From contig CBFGUW010000020.1 of the NCBI GenBank assembly GCA_965652395.1, positions 22,171-86,170 on the forward strand: a DNA stretch of 64,000 nt, in the 5' to 3' direction. Origin of the DNA: Saccharospirillum sp965652395 (GTDB lineage: Bacteria; Pseudomonadota; Gammaproteobacteria; Pseudomonadales; Natronospirillaceae). A model generated the notes under the pieces. That model was not told the origin of the DNA. It made no database searches and was given only the letters and a program-made list of their open reading frames with translations. The translations under genes and the position numbers were made by a program. This document shows positions 52,890 to 61,798 of this stretch, piece after piece; position 1 is the first letter of the stretch, and the number at the start of each line of letters is the position of its first letter.

Positions 52890-53818
52890 GCAGACGCCTC
52901 CTCTTGATTGGCCGTGGTTAAATCGACAAACAGTTCTTCAAGCCGATTGGTTTTGGGGCGGATGCTCACCACATCGAGCCCCGCCTGCTCGAACAGGGCG
53001 AATACCCGGTTCAGACTCTGACCATTGGTCAGGTCGAACTCGATGCTGTGTTCATCCACCAACCGACTTGCCAGGCCTTCCAGAGTGGGAGCCTTGCTCA
53101 ATGTTCCGCGAACATCCGCCACGAAGGTGGCCCGCTGCTTTCCTTTCAACAGCTCTTTGGTGGGCGCCTGGGCAATGATTTCGCCGTGGTTGATGATGGC
53201 GATGTTACGGCAGAGGCTTTCCGCCTCTTCCAGATAGTGGGTGGTCAGAATAATGGTGGTGCCCTGGGCATTGAGCTGCGTCAGGAAGCGCCACATTGAC
53301 CGACGGATTTCGATATCCACCCCTGCGGTAGGTTCATCCAGAATCAGCATCCGCGGCTCATGGACCAGCGCTCTGGCAATCATCAGACGGCGCTTCATGC
53401 CACCTGACAACATGCCCGATTGGGCTTGCCGCTTGCCCCACAGGTCAAGCTGCTTGAGGTAGGTTTCCGCCCGTTCCCGGGCAATCTTGGGTTTCAAGCC
53501 ATAATACCCAGCCTGTTGGACCAGGATATCCTCGACCTTCTCGAACGTATTGAAGTTGAACTCCTGCGGCACCACACCGAGGCTGCGTTTAACGCCTTCT
53601 CTGTCAGTGTCCAGATCGTAACCACAGACGCTGACCGAGCCGGAACTCTTGTTGACGAGCGAGGAGACAATACCGAGAGTAGTGGATTTCCCGGCCCCAT
53701 TCGGGCCGAGTAAGGCGAAAAAATCGCCCTGCTCCACAGTGAGGTCGATGCCTTTGAGAGCCTCAAAGCCATTATCGTAGACCTTGCGAAGCTGCTTGAT
53801 TTCGAGCGCTTTGGTCAT
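52886..53818 (-). CDS. yadG: ABC-2 type transporter ATPase YadG
   Basis: 310 residues. Walker A GPNGAGKST (38-46), signature LSGGMKRR, Walker B MLILDEPTAGVD and the H-loop TTHYLEEAE are intact. The long C-terminal extension with KELLKGKQRATFVADV fits the YadG subgroup. It overlaps yadH by four bases and is the first gene of this two-gene unit. Confidence 0.92.
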   Translation of the reverse strand: MTKALEIKQLRKVYDNGFEALKGIDLTVEQGDFFALLGPNGAGKSTTLGIVSSLVNKSSGSVSVCGYDLDTDREGVKRSLGVVPQEFNFNTFEKVEDILVQQAGYYGLKPKIARERAETYLKQLDLWGKRQAQSGMLSGGMKRRLMIARALVHEPRMLILDEPTAGVDIEIRRSMWRFLTQLNAQGTTIILTTHYLEEAESLCRNIAIINHGEIIAQAPTKELLKGKQRATFVADVRGTLSKAPTLEGLASRLVDEHSIEFDLTNGQSLNRVFALFEQAGLDVVSIRPKTNRLEELFVDLTTANQEEASA

Positions 53819-54075
53819 GGAAGCCCTGATGTCGGATGGTGAATACTGCTACCGGACCGCTCCCTAAGGGCTGCCTGAAAAACCCGTGGTCGGGAACAAC
53901 TGACCGGAAACCTGCCTGTCGAAACGATGCCTATAAGTGGTTACTAAAGAGCATTTTTCAATGGAAAGCGGCGCAAACACTTAATGCTCCCCGCTTCTGG
54001 TATAGTAGGCACCCGATGACCAGAGGCCGTTTCGGTCCCGGCACACCCAATTCCCAGTAACACGACGGAGCAGTA

Positions 54076-54702
54076 ATGATCGACCTGTCCCCTTACCGCG
54101 CTTTGATATTCGATATGGACGGCACCCTGGTGGAAAGCGGCCCTTTACACGAAATCGCCTGGAGGGAAACACTGGAGCGCTACGGCTTGCCCATTCGCCC
54201 CTCCCTTATGCGTTCCCTGGCGGGTGTGCCCACGCGCGAAACAATCGAAATCATCGCGCGTGAAACCGGCATCGTTCTGCGCGCCACGGTCGATGAAATG
54301 AACGCCTTCAAAGAAGCCCGCGCCAGCCAACTTGCGCCGCGCTACGTCAAGGCCACCGCCCTGGGCAATCTGGCGCTGGAGCAAAACGGTGTGCGTCCGA
54401 TGGCGGTCGGCACCGGAGCCTACACCGAGGAAGCCCGTGAAATGCTGGGCCACTGCGGCCTGCTTTCGCTGTTTGACGCCGTCATCGGGGCCGATCAGGT
54501 GGCTCGTCCCAAACCGGCCCCGGACACCTTCCTGGCCTGTGCGGAGGCCTTGGGTCACGCACCGGAGGAATGCGTGGTGTTCGAAGATGCCGACCTCGGC
54601 ATCAAAGCGGCCAAAGCGGCCGGAATGGCGGTAATCGACGTACGCACCCAGTTTAAATTCGTCAATGAGTATTTCCTGCAGGAAGAAGCCGCCAGCCAGT
54701 GA
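54076..54702 (+). CDS. yqaB: HAD-superfamily phosphatase (YqaB-like)
   Basis: 208 residues. The catalytic aspartates are in FDMDGTLVESGPLHEIAWRE (D-x-D-G-T), followed by a helical cap, motif II near VGTGAYTEE, the Lys in RPKPAPDTF and the acidic motif IV FEDADLGIKAA. This is the beta-phosphoglucomutase-like phosphatase group whose E. coli member YqaB acts on fructose-1-phosphate. The GGAG ribosome site and a TATAGT -10-like box at about 54000 lie upstream. Confidence 0.88.
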   Translation: MIDLSPYRALIFDMDGTLVESGPLHEIAWRETLERYGLPIRPSLMRSLAGVPTRETIEIIARETGIVLRATVDEMNAFKEARASQLAPRYVKATALGNLALEQNGVRPMAVGTGAYTEEAREMLGHCGLLSLFDAVIGADQVARPKPAPDTFLACAEALGHAPEECVVFEDADLGIKAAKAAGMAVIDVRTQFKFVNEYFLQEEAASQ

Positions 54703-54763
54703 TGCGCGGGGTTAAGCGTAATGAGGGACCCTTTCAAATGGTGCGCCCCTGGGTCTTAACTCT

Positions 54764-54798
54764 CCGGTCATCCAACCGTTACGGTTGCGGATGACCGG
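54764..54798. repeat. Long hairpin between convergent yqaB and cNMP-binding gene
   Basis: CCGGTCATCCAACCG and the arm CGGTT-GC-GGATGACCGG pair over 15 bp with a two-base bulge and a TTA loop. No U-run follows on either strand, so it may be a REP-like hairpin rather than a classical terminator. Confidence 0.6.
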
Positions 54799-54838
54799 CC
54801 GCCGATGAGTGGACTCCACCTCCCCGCCACGAACGTTC

Positions 54839-55321
54839 TCAATCAGGATCGGATTCGCCGATGTCATAATGTTGGGCTCCCAGCTTAGTATTCAGTAATT
54901 GAATGGTCGTCGCCATCTTGAAAATAATCTGATCCTTCAGCTTCTCCCGCTCACCACTGTCCAACTGCTTCATCAGGGCCTGATCAACCCGCAACAGAAT
55001 ACAGAGGTCCTCCGCGATGACCCAACTGGTGCGCTCGGAACTGAGCACAAAGCCCATTTCCCCCACCATTTGCCCCGGCCGGATATCCGCGATGCGATCA
55101 CCTTCCCGGCTCAGGCGGACCGTTGCCCGACCACTTAATAGAATATAGAAACAGGTGTCGTGCGCGCCCTGCTCGATGATCGCCTCGCCTGCTTCCGCGA
55201 TATAAAACTCCGCATTCTCGGCAATGCGCTCCAATTCCTGCTGGTAAAAATGATGGAAGATATCCAGCTTCTGAAAAATGGACATCCGCTTGGCGGGACT
55301 AAAGGCGGATGAATGTCTCAA
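54839..55321 (-). CDS. Cyclic nucleotide-binding domain protein
   Basis: 160 residues from a TTG at 55321, chosen because GGGAGG lies five bases before it. The ATG at 55285 (giving 148 residues) has only a weak site. The cNMP fold covers most of the protein (FYIAEAGEAIIEQGAHDTCF, then LLSGRATVRLSREGDRIADI, RPGQMVGEMGFVLSSERTSW). The phosphate-binding cassette GEMGFVLSSERT lacks the classical FGE-x2-L-x5-R-A pattern. There is no DNA-binding domain. It could be a small cAMP or c-di-GMP effector working with the cyclase at 49831. Confidence 0.78.
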   Translation of the reverse strand: MRHSSAFSPAKRMSIFQKLDIFHHFYQQELERIAENAEFYIAEAGEAIIEQGAHDTCFYILLSGRATVRLSREGDRIADIRPGQMVGEMGFVLSSERTSWVIAEDLCILLRVDQALMKQLDSGEREKLKDQIIFKMATTIQLLNTKLGAQHYDIGESDPD

Positions 55322-55460
55322 AACGGCCTCCCTTTGTGTTGGTATCCGGTGCTTTAAGCATATACCAGTTTTTGAAACACGCAGGTCGGGCCACGGAAAG
55401 CTTTGCACCCGCCCGGGCGGATCTGGTAAAAACAATCCGATACCCAAACAGGATTAAACA

Positions 55461-55931
55461 ATGGCTAGTAAGTGGGCACTTCGTTTCTTTCAATTGGCGG
55501 AACTGGTGGGTTCTTGGAGCAAGGATCCGTCCACCCAGGTCGGCGCCGTGATTACGCTCGGCAACCGCGTTGTCTCCTTAGGCTTCAATGGCTATCCGCA
55601 CGGGGTATCCGACCGGGCGGACATCGAAGACCGCGAGCTGAAATACGCCAAAACCATCCACGCGGAAGAAAACGCCATCCTCTTCGCCAAACGCGATCTG
55701 ACGGGATGTGAAATCTGGGTCACGCATTTCCCCTGCCCCAACTGCGCGGCAAAAATCATCCAGACGGGAATTGAGCGCGTGCACTGCCCCGAACAAACCG
55801 AAGACTACCTCTCCCGCTGGGGCGAGAAGATAAAAATCAGCGAATCCATGTTCGCCGAAGCCGGTGTACAGGTGCATTGGGTCAAAGGCCTGCCTCCTAC
55901 CAATAACGGAGAGGCGACACGCGCCCATTAG
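55461..55931 (+). CDS. dCMP deaminase family protein
   Basis: 156 residues. The zinc site is intact: His67-Ala-Glu69 (TIHAEENAILFAK) and Cys92/Cys95 (HFPCPNCAAK). The spacing fits deoxycytidylate deaminases (ComEB type), which turn dCMP into dUMP for dTMP synthesis. It is divergent from the cNMP-binding gene and convergent with the chemoreceptor, 43 bp from its end. Confidence 0.88.
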   Translation: MASKWALRFFQLAELVGSWSKDPSTQVGAVITLGNRVVSLGFNGYPHGVSDRADIEDRELKYAKTIHAEENAILFAKRDLTGCEIWVTHFPCPNCAAKIIQTGIERVHCPEQTEDYLSRWGEKIKISESMFAEAGVQVHWVKGLPPTNNGEATRAH

Positions 55932-55974
55932 CGTAGTGTACTATCTTGGCGACGGGCTGGAGTACCTGGGGAAG

Positions 55975-58011
55975 TCACACCTGAAACCGGGAGACCGCTT
56001 GGTTGAGGTCTGATGCGACGCCCTTCAATTGATGGGTTTGGTTGGCCGCTTTCTGGGCGCCCTCGGCTGTGTCCTCCGAAACCTCGCGAATCGCGACGAT
56101 GTTGCGGTTGATTTCCTCCGTCGTCGCACTCTGCTCTTCCGAGGCTGTCGCAATCATCATGTTCAACTCATTTAAGCGACTGATCGCCTGCATGAAATTC
56201 AGAAAACGTTCCTGCACCGTTTGAGTCTGACCCGACACCTCATGAGTTGAACGCTGACTCGTCTCGATCACATTCACAGCTTGGGACGATTGTTTCAGCA
56301 TCCATTCGATCTTCTCGCGAATTTCCTCTGTCGACTGTTGAGTCCGCCCCGCCAGGGTCCGCACTTCATCCGCCACCACAGCAAAGCCCCGGCCCTGCTC
56401 CCCGGCTCGCGCTGCCTCGATTGCGGCATTCAGCGCCAACAGATTGGTCTGCTCGGCAATCGACTGGATCGTCGTCAGGATGTCCTCAATGCTGGTCACC
56501 CCTTCGTCCAACTTCTTGATCACCGTCACCGCATTGGCCATGTTGGCTTCCAAGGCCTCCACCGCCTGCATGGTGGTTCCCACCGTGCCTTCAATGGTTT
56601 TCGCATCCTGTTGGCTTTCCTGCATCTCCCTGCTCGCCACCTCGGCGTTACCCGCCACTTCACGAATGGAGGACGTCATCTCGTTAATCGCCGTCGCCAC
56701 CATGTCCAGTTCACTGCGCTGGCGTTCCACATGGCCCCGCGTGTCATCCGCGATACCGGCCGTGTCCAGCACTACCTGGTTCAAGGTGTTGTTTTGTGCA
56801 TGAATATTGGAAATCATCTGGCGCAGCACCTCGACCAACTGCTCGGTGGCCCGACTGATATCCCCGAGTTCATCGGTCGTATGCTTGCCAAAACGCGCGG
56901 TGAAGTCGCCTTCACCTACCTGCTGCATATAGGAGCGCAACCGCTTCAGCGGGTTACGGATCGAACGCACGACCAAAGCCGACAGAACAATACTGAACAG
57001 AACCGCGCCGGTTGCCACGGCAATCAACAACCAGCGGGACCGGCTGACTTCATTCTGCGCAGTGCGCCCAATGACTGTCGCCGCCTGATTCACCTCAGCG
57101 GCAATCTGATTCAGCTCCTCCACTTGCTCAGATAACCCGGCTTGAGCCTGGGTTACCCCGGTTTGAAGGGACGCTTTGACTTGCAGGAAGTTGTTTTTCA
57201 GGGGCAACAGACCATTGTTCGCCGACACTTTCTCGATCATCGCCCCCACCAGCGAGCCTACCTGCTGCTGATAATCCGCGAAGGTTTCGTTGGAGCGTGC
57301 CACACCCATCATGCGGAAACCGAGACTGCCGTACTCGTTCATGAATTCACGGAAACGGTCCTGGGCTTTTTGAAACTCGGCGATGGAATTGACCAAGGAC
57401 AATTCACTGGCCAGCGCAAAGCCTCGACTCACCAGGGTGCGAACTTCAAAAACCAGTGTTTTCGTATCTGGTTCGGTGGTGTCGGCCAGGAACTCCTTGA
57501 AGATGGGGTCCACCTGGGATTGCATATCCAACAGCTCAGCACGGATAGCGGCAATGTTTTGCTGCGCCTGCAAGGAACGACCGTAGACCCCCATGTTGTC
57601 AGCCACTTTGGCAAACAGCGTCTGGCTGGTCTCTTCAATGCCGCTTAGCCGCTCCTGCTCGGCTTCCATCCCTTCCAGATTCTCCAAACGCTGGCTTAGC
57701 AAAGCCGCATTCTGATCGAACAGAGCCACTGTCGACTGATAACTGGCTTCGAATTGCTGCAGTGCAGCAGGCTCCACCGAATTGTAATGCTCCAGAGCCA
57801 ACCGGCTGATCTCCAACAGTTCAATTTGCAGGTCGGCCACGGTTTTCTGCGCCGGAGCCGCGCCATCCACCACCTGGCCCACACCGCGGTTGATTCGCTC
57901 CAACGAGACCGCCCCTAAGAGGACAATGACCACAATCGCCAGCCCCAGAACCGTAAAAGCCAGGTTCAGTCGCGAGGCTACATTCATGCGTAGGCGGAGT
58001 TGAAACTTCAT
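55975..58011 (-). CDS. Methyl-accepting chemotaxis protein
   Basis: 678 residues from the ATG at 58011 (GAGAGG ribosome site; the frame is open to 58047). A first membrane helix (AFTVLGLAIVVIVLLGAVSL) is followed by a helical periplasmic domain of about 310 residues, a second helix (LLIAVATGAVLFSIVLSALV), HAMP and a signalling domain. The conserved hairpin tip region is AIEAARAGEQGRGFAVVADEVRTLAGRTQ. There is no CheB/CheR pentapeptide at the C-terminus (ends NQAVSRFQV). The ligand is unknown. No che genes are nearby. Confidence 0.92.
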   Translation of the reverse strand: MKFQLRLRMNVASRLNLAFTVLGLAIVVIVLLGAVSLERINRGVGQVVDGAAPAQKTVADLQIELLEISRLALEHYNSVEPAALQQFEASYQSTVALFDQNAALLSQRLENLEGMEAEQERLSGIEETSQTLFAKVADNMGVYGRSLQAQQNIAAIRAELLDMQSQVDPIFKEFLADTTEPDTKTLVFEVRTLVSRGFALASELSLVNSIAEFQKAQDRFREFMNEYGSLGFRMMGVARSNETFADYQQQVGSLVGAMIEKVSANNGLLPLKNNFLQVKASLQTGVTQAQAGLSEQVEELNQIAAEVNQAATVIGRTAQNEVSRSRWLLIAVATGAVLFSIVLSALVVRSIRNPLKRLRSYMQQVGEGDFTARFGKHTTDELGDISRATEQLVEVLRQMISNIHAQNNTLNQVVLDTAGIADDTRGHVERQRSELDMVATAINEMTSSIREVAGNAEVASREMQESQQDAKTIEGTVGTTMQAVEALEANMANAVTVIKKLDEGVTSIEDILTTIQSIAEQTNLLALNAAIEAARAGEQGRGFAVVADEVRTLAGRTQQSTEEIREKIEWMLKQSSQAVNVIETSQRSTHEVSGQTQTVQERFLNFMQAISRLNELNMMIATASEEQSATTEEINRNIVAIREVSEDTAEGAQKAANQTHQLKGVASDLNQAVSRFQV

Positions 58012-58149
58012 AGAGCACCTCTCGAGCAAAGATAAAATAATCCCCACTGCCCGCCATGAGCTTTAGGTTACCTTCCTTGGTTGATCATTAACGGGAGGGG
58101 ATGGAGCAGTTGCCCCCTTATCGGCCATGTGACCGTTTTCTATAGCCAG

Positions 58150-59649
58150 CTAGCTATGATTGTCCGCGATTTGACGAACCCCTCGGACCGCCCGGGACCA
58201 GCCAGAATAAAGGCGTTTACGGACGGAATCCTCCAACTGAGGCGAAAACCGACGGTCTTGCTGCCAATAACCGGCAATATCATCAATTGATTGATACAGC
58301 CCGGTCTGCAATCCGGCCAGAAAGGCCGCCCCGAGCGCCGTCGTCTCGGTGACTTTGGGACGATCCACCCGGGTGCCGAGAATATCGGCCAGAAATTGCA
58401 TGGCCCAGTCGTTTACTGCCATTCCCCCATCGACTCGCAGACCTTCAAGCTGCTCAGCCCCATCAGCTTTCATCGCCTCCACCAGGTCCCGCGTTTGGTA
58501 GCCGACGCTCTGCAGACCGGCCGTCACGATTTCAGCGATACCGGTATCCCGGGTCATCCCCACTATGGCACCCCGGGCGTTCGGATCCCAATAGGGAGCC
58601 CCTAAACCGGTGAAAGCGGGCACCAGATAGACGGACTGATCCGCCCCCACCTGCTCGGCCAACGCCGAAGACTCCGAGGCCCGCTGGATCAGCTTCAGGC
58701 CGTCGCGCAGCCATTGCATGGTGGCGCCTGCCATGAAGATGCTGCCCTCGAGCGCGTAGGTCACTTCGCCATTCAAGCGATAGCCGACGGTCGTCAACAG
58801 TTTGTTACGGGATTGAAGCGGTTGCTTGCCGGTATTCATCATCAGGAAACAACCCGTGCCATAGGTACTCTTCACCATGCCCGGCTGATAGCAGGCCTGA
58901 CCAAACAAAGCGGCCTGTTGATCTCCGGCGATACCCGCCACGGGAATGGAGGCGCCAAACCACTCCTTATCGGTTTCTCCAAAATCCGCAGCGCTGTCCT
59001 TAACCTTGGGTAACAGACTTCGCGGCACATTCAGCATGTCCAACAATGCACTGTCCCACTGTTGGGTGTGGATATTGAAAAGGAGGGTTCGTGAGGCGTT
59101 GGTGGCGTCCGTCGCATGTTCGCGCCCACCGGTGAGCCGCCACAGTAAGTAGGTATCGACCGTTCCAAAGGCCAGTTCGCGCCGCTCCGCCCGATCCCGG
59201 ACGCCTTCGACGTTATCGAGAATCCAACGGACTTTCGTACCGGAAAAGTAGGGATCAAGCAATAATCCCGTTTTCTCGGCTACCCAGCCTGAACGACCCT
59301 GCTGCTGCAGTGACTGGCAGAACTCAGCGGTTCGGCGGTCCTGCCAGACTATGGCGTTGTACACCGGTTCCCCGGTGGCTCGGTCCCAGATCAGCGTTGT
59401 TTCACGCTGGTTGGTGATACCTATGGCACGGACGTCGGCGGCATCAAGCTTCGCCTCCTTCAGCACAGCCCGGCAGACAGACAAGGTGGACTGCCAGATA
59501 TCCTCCGGGTCATGTTCCACCCAGCCGTTGCGAGGGAATATCTGCCGGAACTCCTGTTGGGCGCTGAATAGGGGTTCGCCAGCCTTGTTGAACAATATGG
59601 CCCGGCTGCTGGTGGTTCCCTGATCGATGGCCAAAATCATGTCGGACAT
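58150..59649 (-). CDS. glpK: Glycerol kinase GlpK
   Basis: 499 residues from the ATG at 59649 (MSDMILAIDQGTTSSRAILF). FGGY-family motifs are complete, including GVAGDQQAALFGQACYQPGM-like ATP-site residues and the C-terminal GWSRAVRGV region. It phosphorylates glycerol to glycerol-3-phosphate in the cytoplasm. glpF and glpD are not adjacent. It is instead divergent from a sugar-type ABC importer across a 282-bp spacer. Confidence 0.95.
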   Translation of the reverse strand: MSDMILAIDQGTTSSRAILFNKAGEPLFSAQQEFRQIFPRNGWVEHDPEDIWQSTLSVCRAVLKEAKLDAADVRAIGITNQRETTLIWDRATGEPVYNAIVWQDRRTAEFCQSLQQQGRSGWVAEKTGLLLDPYFSGTKVRWILDNVEGVRDRAERRELAFGTVDTYLLWRLTGGREHATDATNASRTLLFNIHTQQWDSALLDMLNVPRSLLPKVKDSAADFGETDKEWFGASIPVAGIAGDQQAALFGQACYQPGMVKSTYGTGCFLMMNTGKQPLQSRNKLLTTVGYRLNGEVTYALEGSIFMAGATMQWLRDGLKLIQRASESSALAEQVGADQSVYLVPAFTGLGAPYWDPNARGAIVGMTRDTGIAEIVTAGLQSVGYQTRDLVEAMKADGAEQLEGLRVDGGMAVNDWAMQFLADILGTRVDRPKVTETTALGAAFLAGLQTGLYQSIDDIAGYWQQDRRFSPQLEDSVRKRLYSGWSRAVRGVRQIADNHS

Positions 59650-59755
59650 GGGGGCTCCTGCTGCGTTATGGTTCAAATCATCTTAGCGTGACAGGGAAGA
59701 GGCACAACCCGGAGCTTCCCTTTCCTACTCCAAAAGGTTGGAAAACCAACAATTA

Positions 59756-59767
59756 GAAAACGATTTC
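59756..59767. promoter_or_regulatory. LacI-type operator candidate in the glpK/ABC spacer
   Basis: GAAAACGATTTC pairs at 10 of 12 positions with its own complement around a central CG, the layout bound by LacI-family regulators. It lies 107 bp from the glpK start and 165 bp from the permease start. A nearby GTTGG-AAAA-CCAAC hairpin is the only other structure in this spacer. Confidence 0.4.
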
Positions 59768-59931
59768 AAGAAAAAGCACCTTTCAAAACCGCACCAGTAC
59801 TGCCTATAGAAAAAGTATATGACACAGCATTACAAGGATTTGAAAAAGTCATTGAAAACGTTACCAAGCTTTAGCATACTGCCTGAGAGCGAATACAAAG
59901 ATAAGAAAAAGACCGTTACGAGGTACGCAAC

Positions 59932-60813
59932 GTGCAAGAAACATCCGGTGCCAGCCGATGGCACGCCTGGACACCCTGGCTCTTCCTGCTTCCGGCGCTG
60001 GTGTTGTTCACCGTTTATGTCATCGCCCCTATCTTCCAAAGCATCTGGATCAGCTTTTTCGATTGGGACGGCATCGGCGAAAAGACCTTCATCGGCCTTG
60101 CCAACTACGCAGAGTTGCTGGAAGACCCTCAATTCTGGACCTCTCTATGGAATAACGTACTGTGGTTGGTCTTCTTCATGCTGGCCGTGCCTATTGGCCT
60201 GGGGGTTGCACTGTTCCTTAACCAGCAGGTGCTGGGAATTCGAGCGGTTAAATCCCTCTTCTTTTTCCCCTTTGTGATCTCTCAAGTCATTGTAGGCGTG
60301 GTGTTTTCCTGGTTTTACGATCCCAGTTACGGTCTGCTGCAGAAGGCTCTTGGCCTGGTGGGTGTGGGCCCGATTCCCATCCTCGCCAGTGAAAGCCTGG
60401 TGACCTACGGCATCATCGCCGCCGGATTATGGCCACAAATCGCCTACACCATGATCCTGTACCTGACCGGGCTGAACAACCTGAACCCCGATCAGATCGA
60501 AGCCGCCCGCATGGATGGTGCCCATGGTTGGACCATGCTGTGGAAAATCATCATTCCCCAACTCAGACCGGCCACCTTTATCGCCATTGTCGTGACCGTG
60601 ATCGGCGCGCTCCGTTCATTCGATCTGGTCGCCACCATGACCGCCGGTGGTCCCTATGGCAGCTCTTCCGTCTTGGCATTCTTCATGTACGAACAGGCCA
60701 TTTTCAGCTACCGCATGGGTTATGGCGCGGCGATCGCCACTGTCCTTTTCCTCATCATGCTGGTGTACATCGCATTTTTCCTGTGGCGGATGCTGCGGGC
60801 GGAAAGAGGATAG
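59932..60813 (+). CDS. Sugar ABC transporter permease (MalF-type)
   Basis: 293 residues, GTG start at 59932 with GAGG before it. Six membrane helices and the EAA loop (EAARMDGAHGWTMLWKIIIP) that docks onto the ATPase are clear. It is the first of three genes (permease, permease, binding protein). The start lies in a long AT-rich leader. The likely substrate is a carbohydrate or polyol, not identified. Confidence 0.9.
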   Translation: MQETSGASRWHAWTPWLFLLPALVLFTVYVIAPIFQSIWISFFDWDGIGEKTFIGLANYAELLEDPQFWTSLWNNVLWLVFFMLAVPIGLGVALFLNQQVLGIRAVKSLFFFPFVISQVIVGVVFSWFYDPSYGLLQKALGLVGVGPIPILASESLVTYGIIAAGLWPQIAYTMILYLTGLNNLNPDQIEAARMDGAHGWTMLWKIIIPQLRPATFIAIVVTVIGALRSFDLVATMTAGGPYGSSSVLAFFMYEQAIFSYRMGYGAAIATVLFLIMLVYIAFFLWRMLRAERG

Positions 60814-60816
60814 ACA

Positions 60817-61668
60817 ATGTTTCCGACACCCATACAACAAACCTCCCGGTTCACCCAAATCGGTTATCGTTTCGCGCTGCCATTGACCATCGTTCTGTGG
60901 TTGCTGCCATTGGCAGCCGTGTTAATGACATCAGTGCGTTCTTTAGGCGACATCAATGCCGGTAACTATTGGGGTATGCCAAAGGAATGGATGCTGATCG
61001 AGAATTACAGCGCGGTGTTTGCCAACACCAACATGGCGCGTTACCTGTTAAACAGTGTAATGATTACGGTCCCTGTCATGATCCTGTCGGTAGCGCTCGC
61101 CACCCTGGCGGGATTCGCGCTGGCCAAATACCGTTTTCGGGGCCGGATTGCCTTATTCGCCACCTTCATTGGCGGAAACTTCGTACCGTTTCAGATCCTT
61201 ATGATTCCAGTTCGGGATCTGATCATTCAATTGGGGCTCTACGACAGCATCTGGGCGTTGATCATCTTTCACACAGCCTTCCAAACCGGCTTCTGCACCC
61301 TCTTCATGCGCAATTTCATTGTCGATTTACCGGACGAGTTATTGGAATCCTGTCGGCTCGAAGGCGCCAGTGAATGGCAGATTTTCAGCCGCATCGTGCT
61401 GCCGCTGGTGCGCCCGGCTCTGGCCGCGCTTGCTGTCTTGATATTCACCTTTGTCTGGAATGACTATTTCTGGGCATTGGTATTGGTGCAAAGCGATGAA
61501 GTGCGACCGGTCACGGCAGGCATCAGCGCCCTGCGCGGTCAATGGCTGGCTTCATGGCAACTGATTTCAGCCGGTTCCATCGTTGCGGCGCTCCCGCCGG
61601 TCATATTGTTCTTTGCGATGCAGCGCCACTTTATTGCTGGCCTGACCTTGGGGGCCACCAAGGGCTAA
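60817..61668 (+). CDS. Carbohydrate ABC transporter permease (MalG-type)
   Basis: 283 residues with six hydrophobic segments and an EAA loop (ESCRLEGASEWQIFSRIVLP). It begins three bases after the first permease stop, so the two are cotranscribed. It forms the second half of the transmembrane channel. Confidence 0.9.
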   Translation: MFPTPIQQTSRFTQIGYRFALPLTIVLWLLPLAAVLMTSVRSLGDINAGNYWGMPKEWMLIENYSAVFANTNMARYLLNSVMITVPVMILSVALATLAGFALAKYRFRGRIALFATFIGGNFVPFQILMIPVRDLIIQLGLYDSIWALIIFHTAFQTGFCTLFMRNFIVDLPDELLESCRLEGASEWQIFSRIVLPLVRPALAALAVLIFTFVWNDYFWALVLVQSDEVRPVTAGISALRGQWLASWQLISAGSIVAALPPVILFFAMQRHFIAGLTLGATKG

Positions 61669-61798
61669 CCAGATAGCCGTATTGATCGAATCACGTGCAA
61701 ATGCACAACAACAAGTGCCCGAATACTCCTCAGGAAGGCACTCAAAAAATGGGGGAAACCCCTCTTTCGTCTCACAACAACAATTGAAGGACGAGGCT

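Noticed and set aside
59819..60277. Open frame overlapping the first sugar permease in another frame
   Set aside because: It is out of frame with the recognisable permease and is basic and low-complexity in its coding part.
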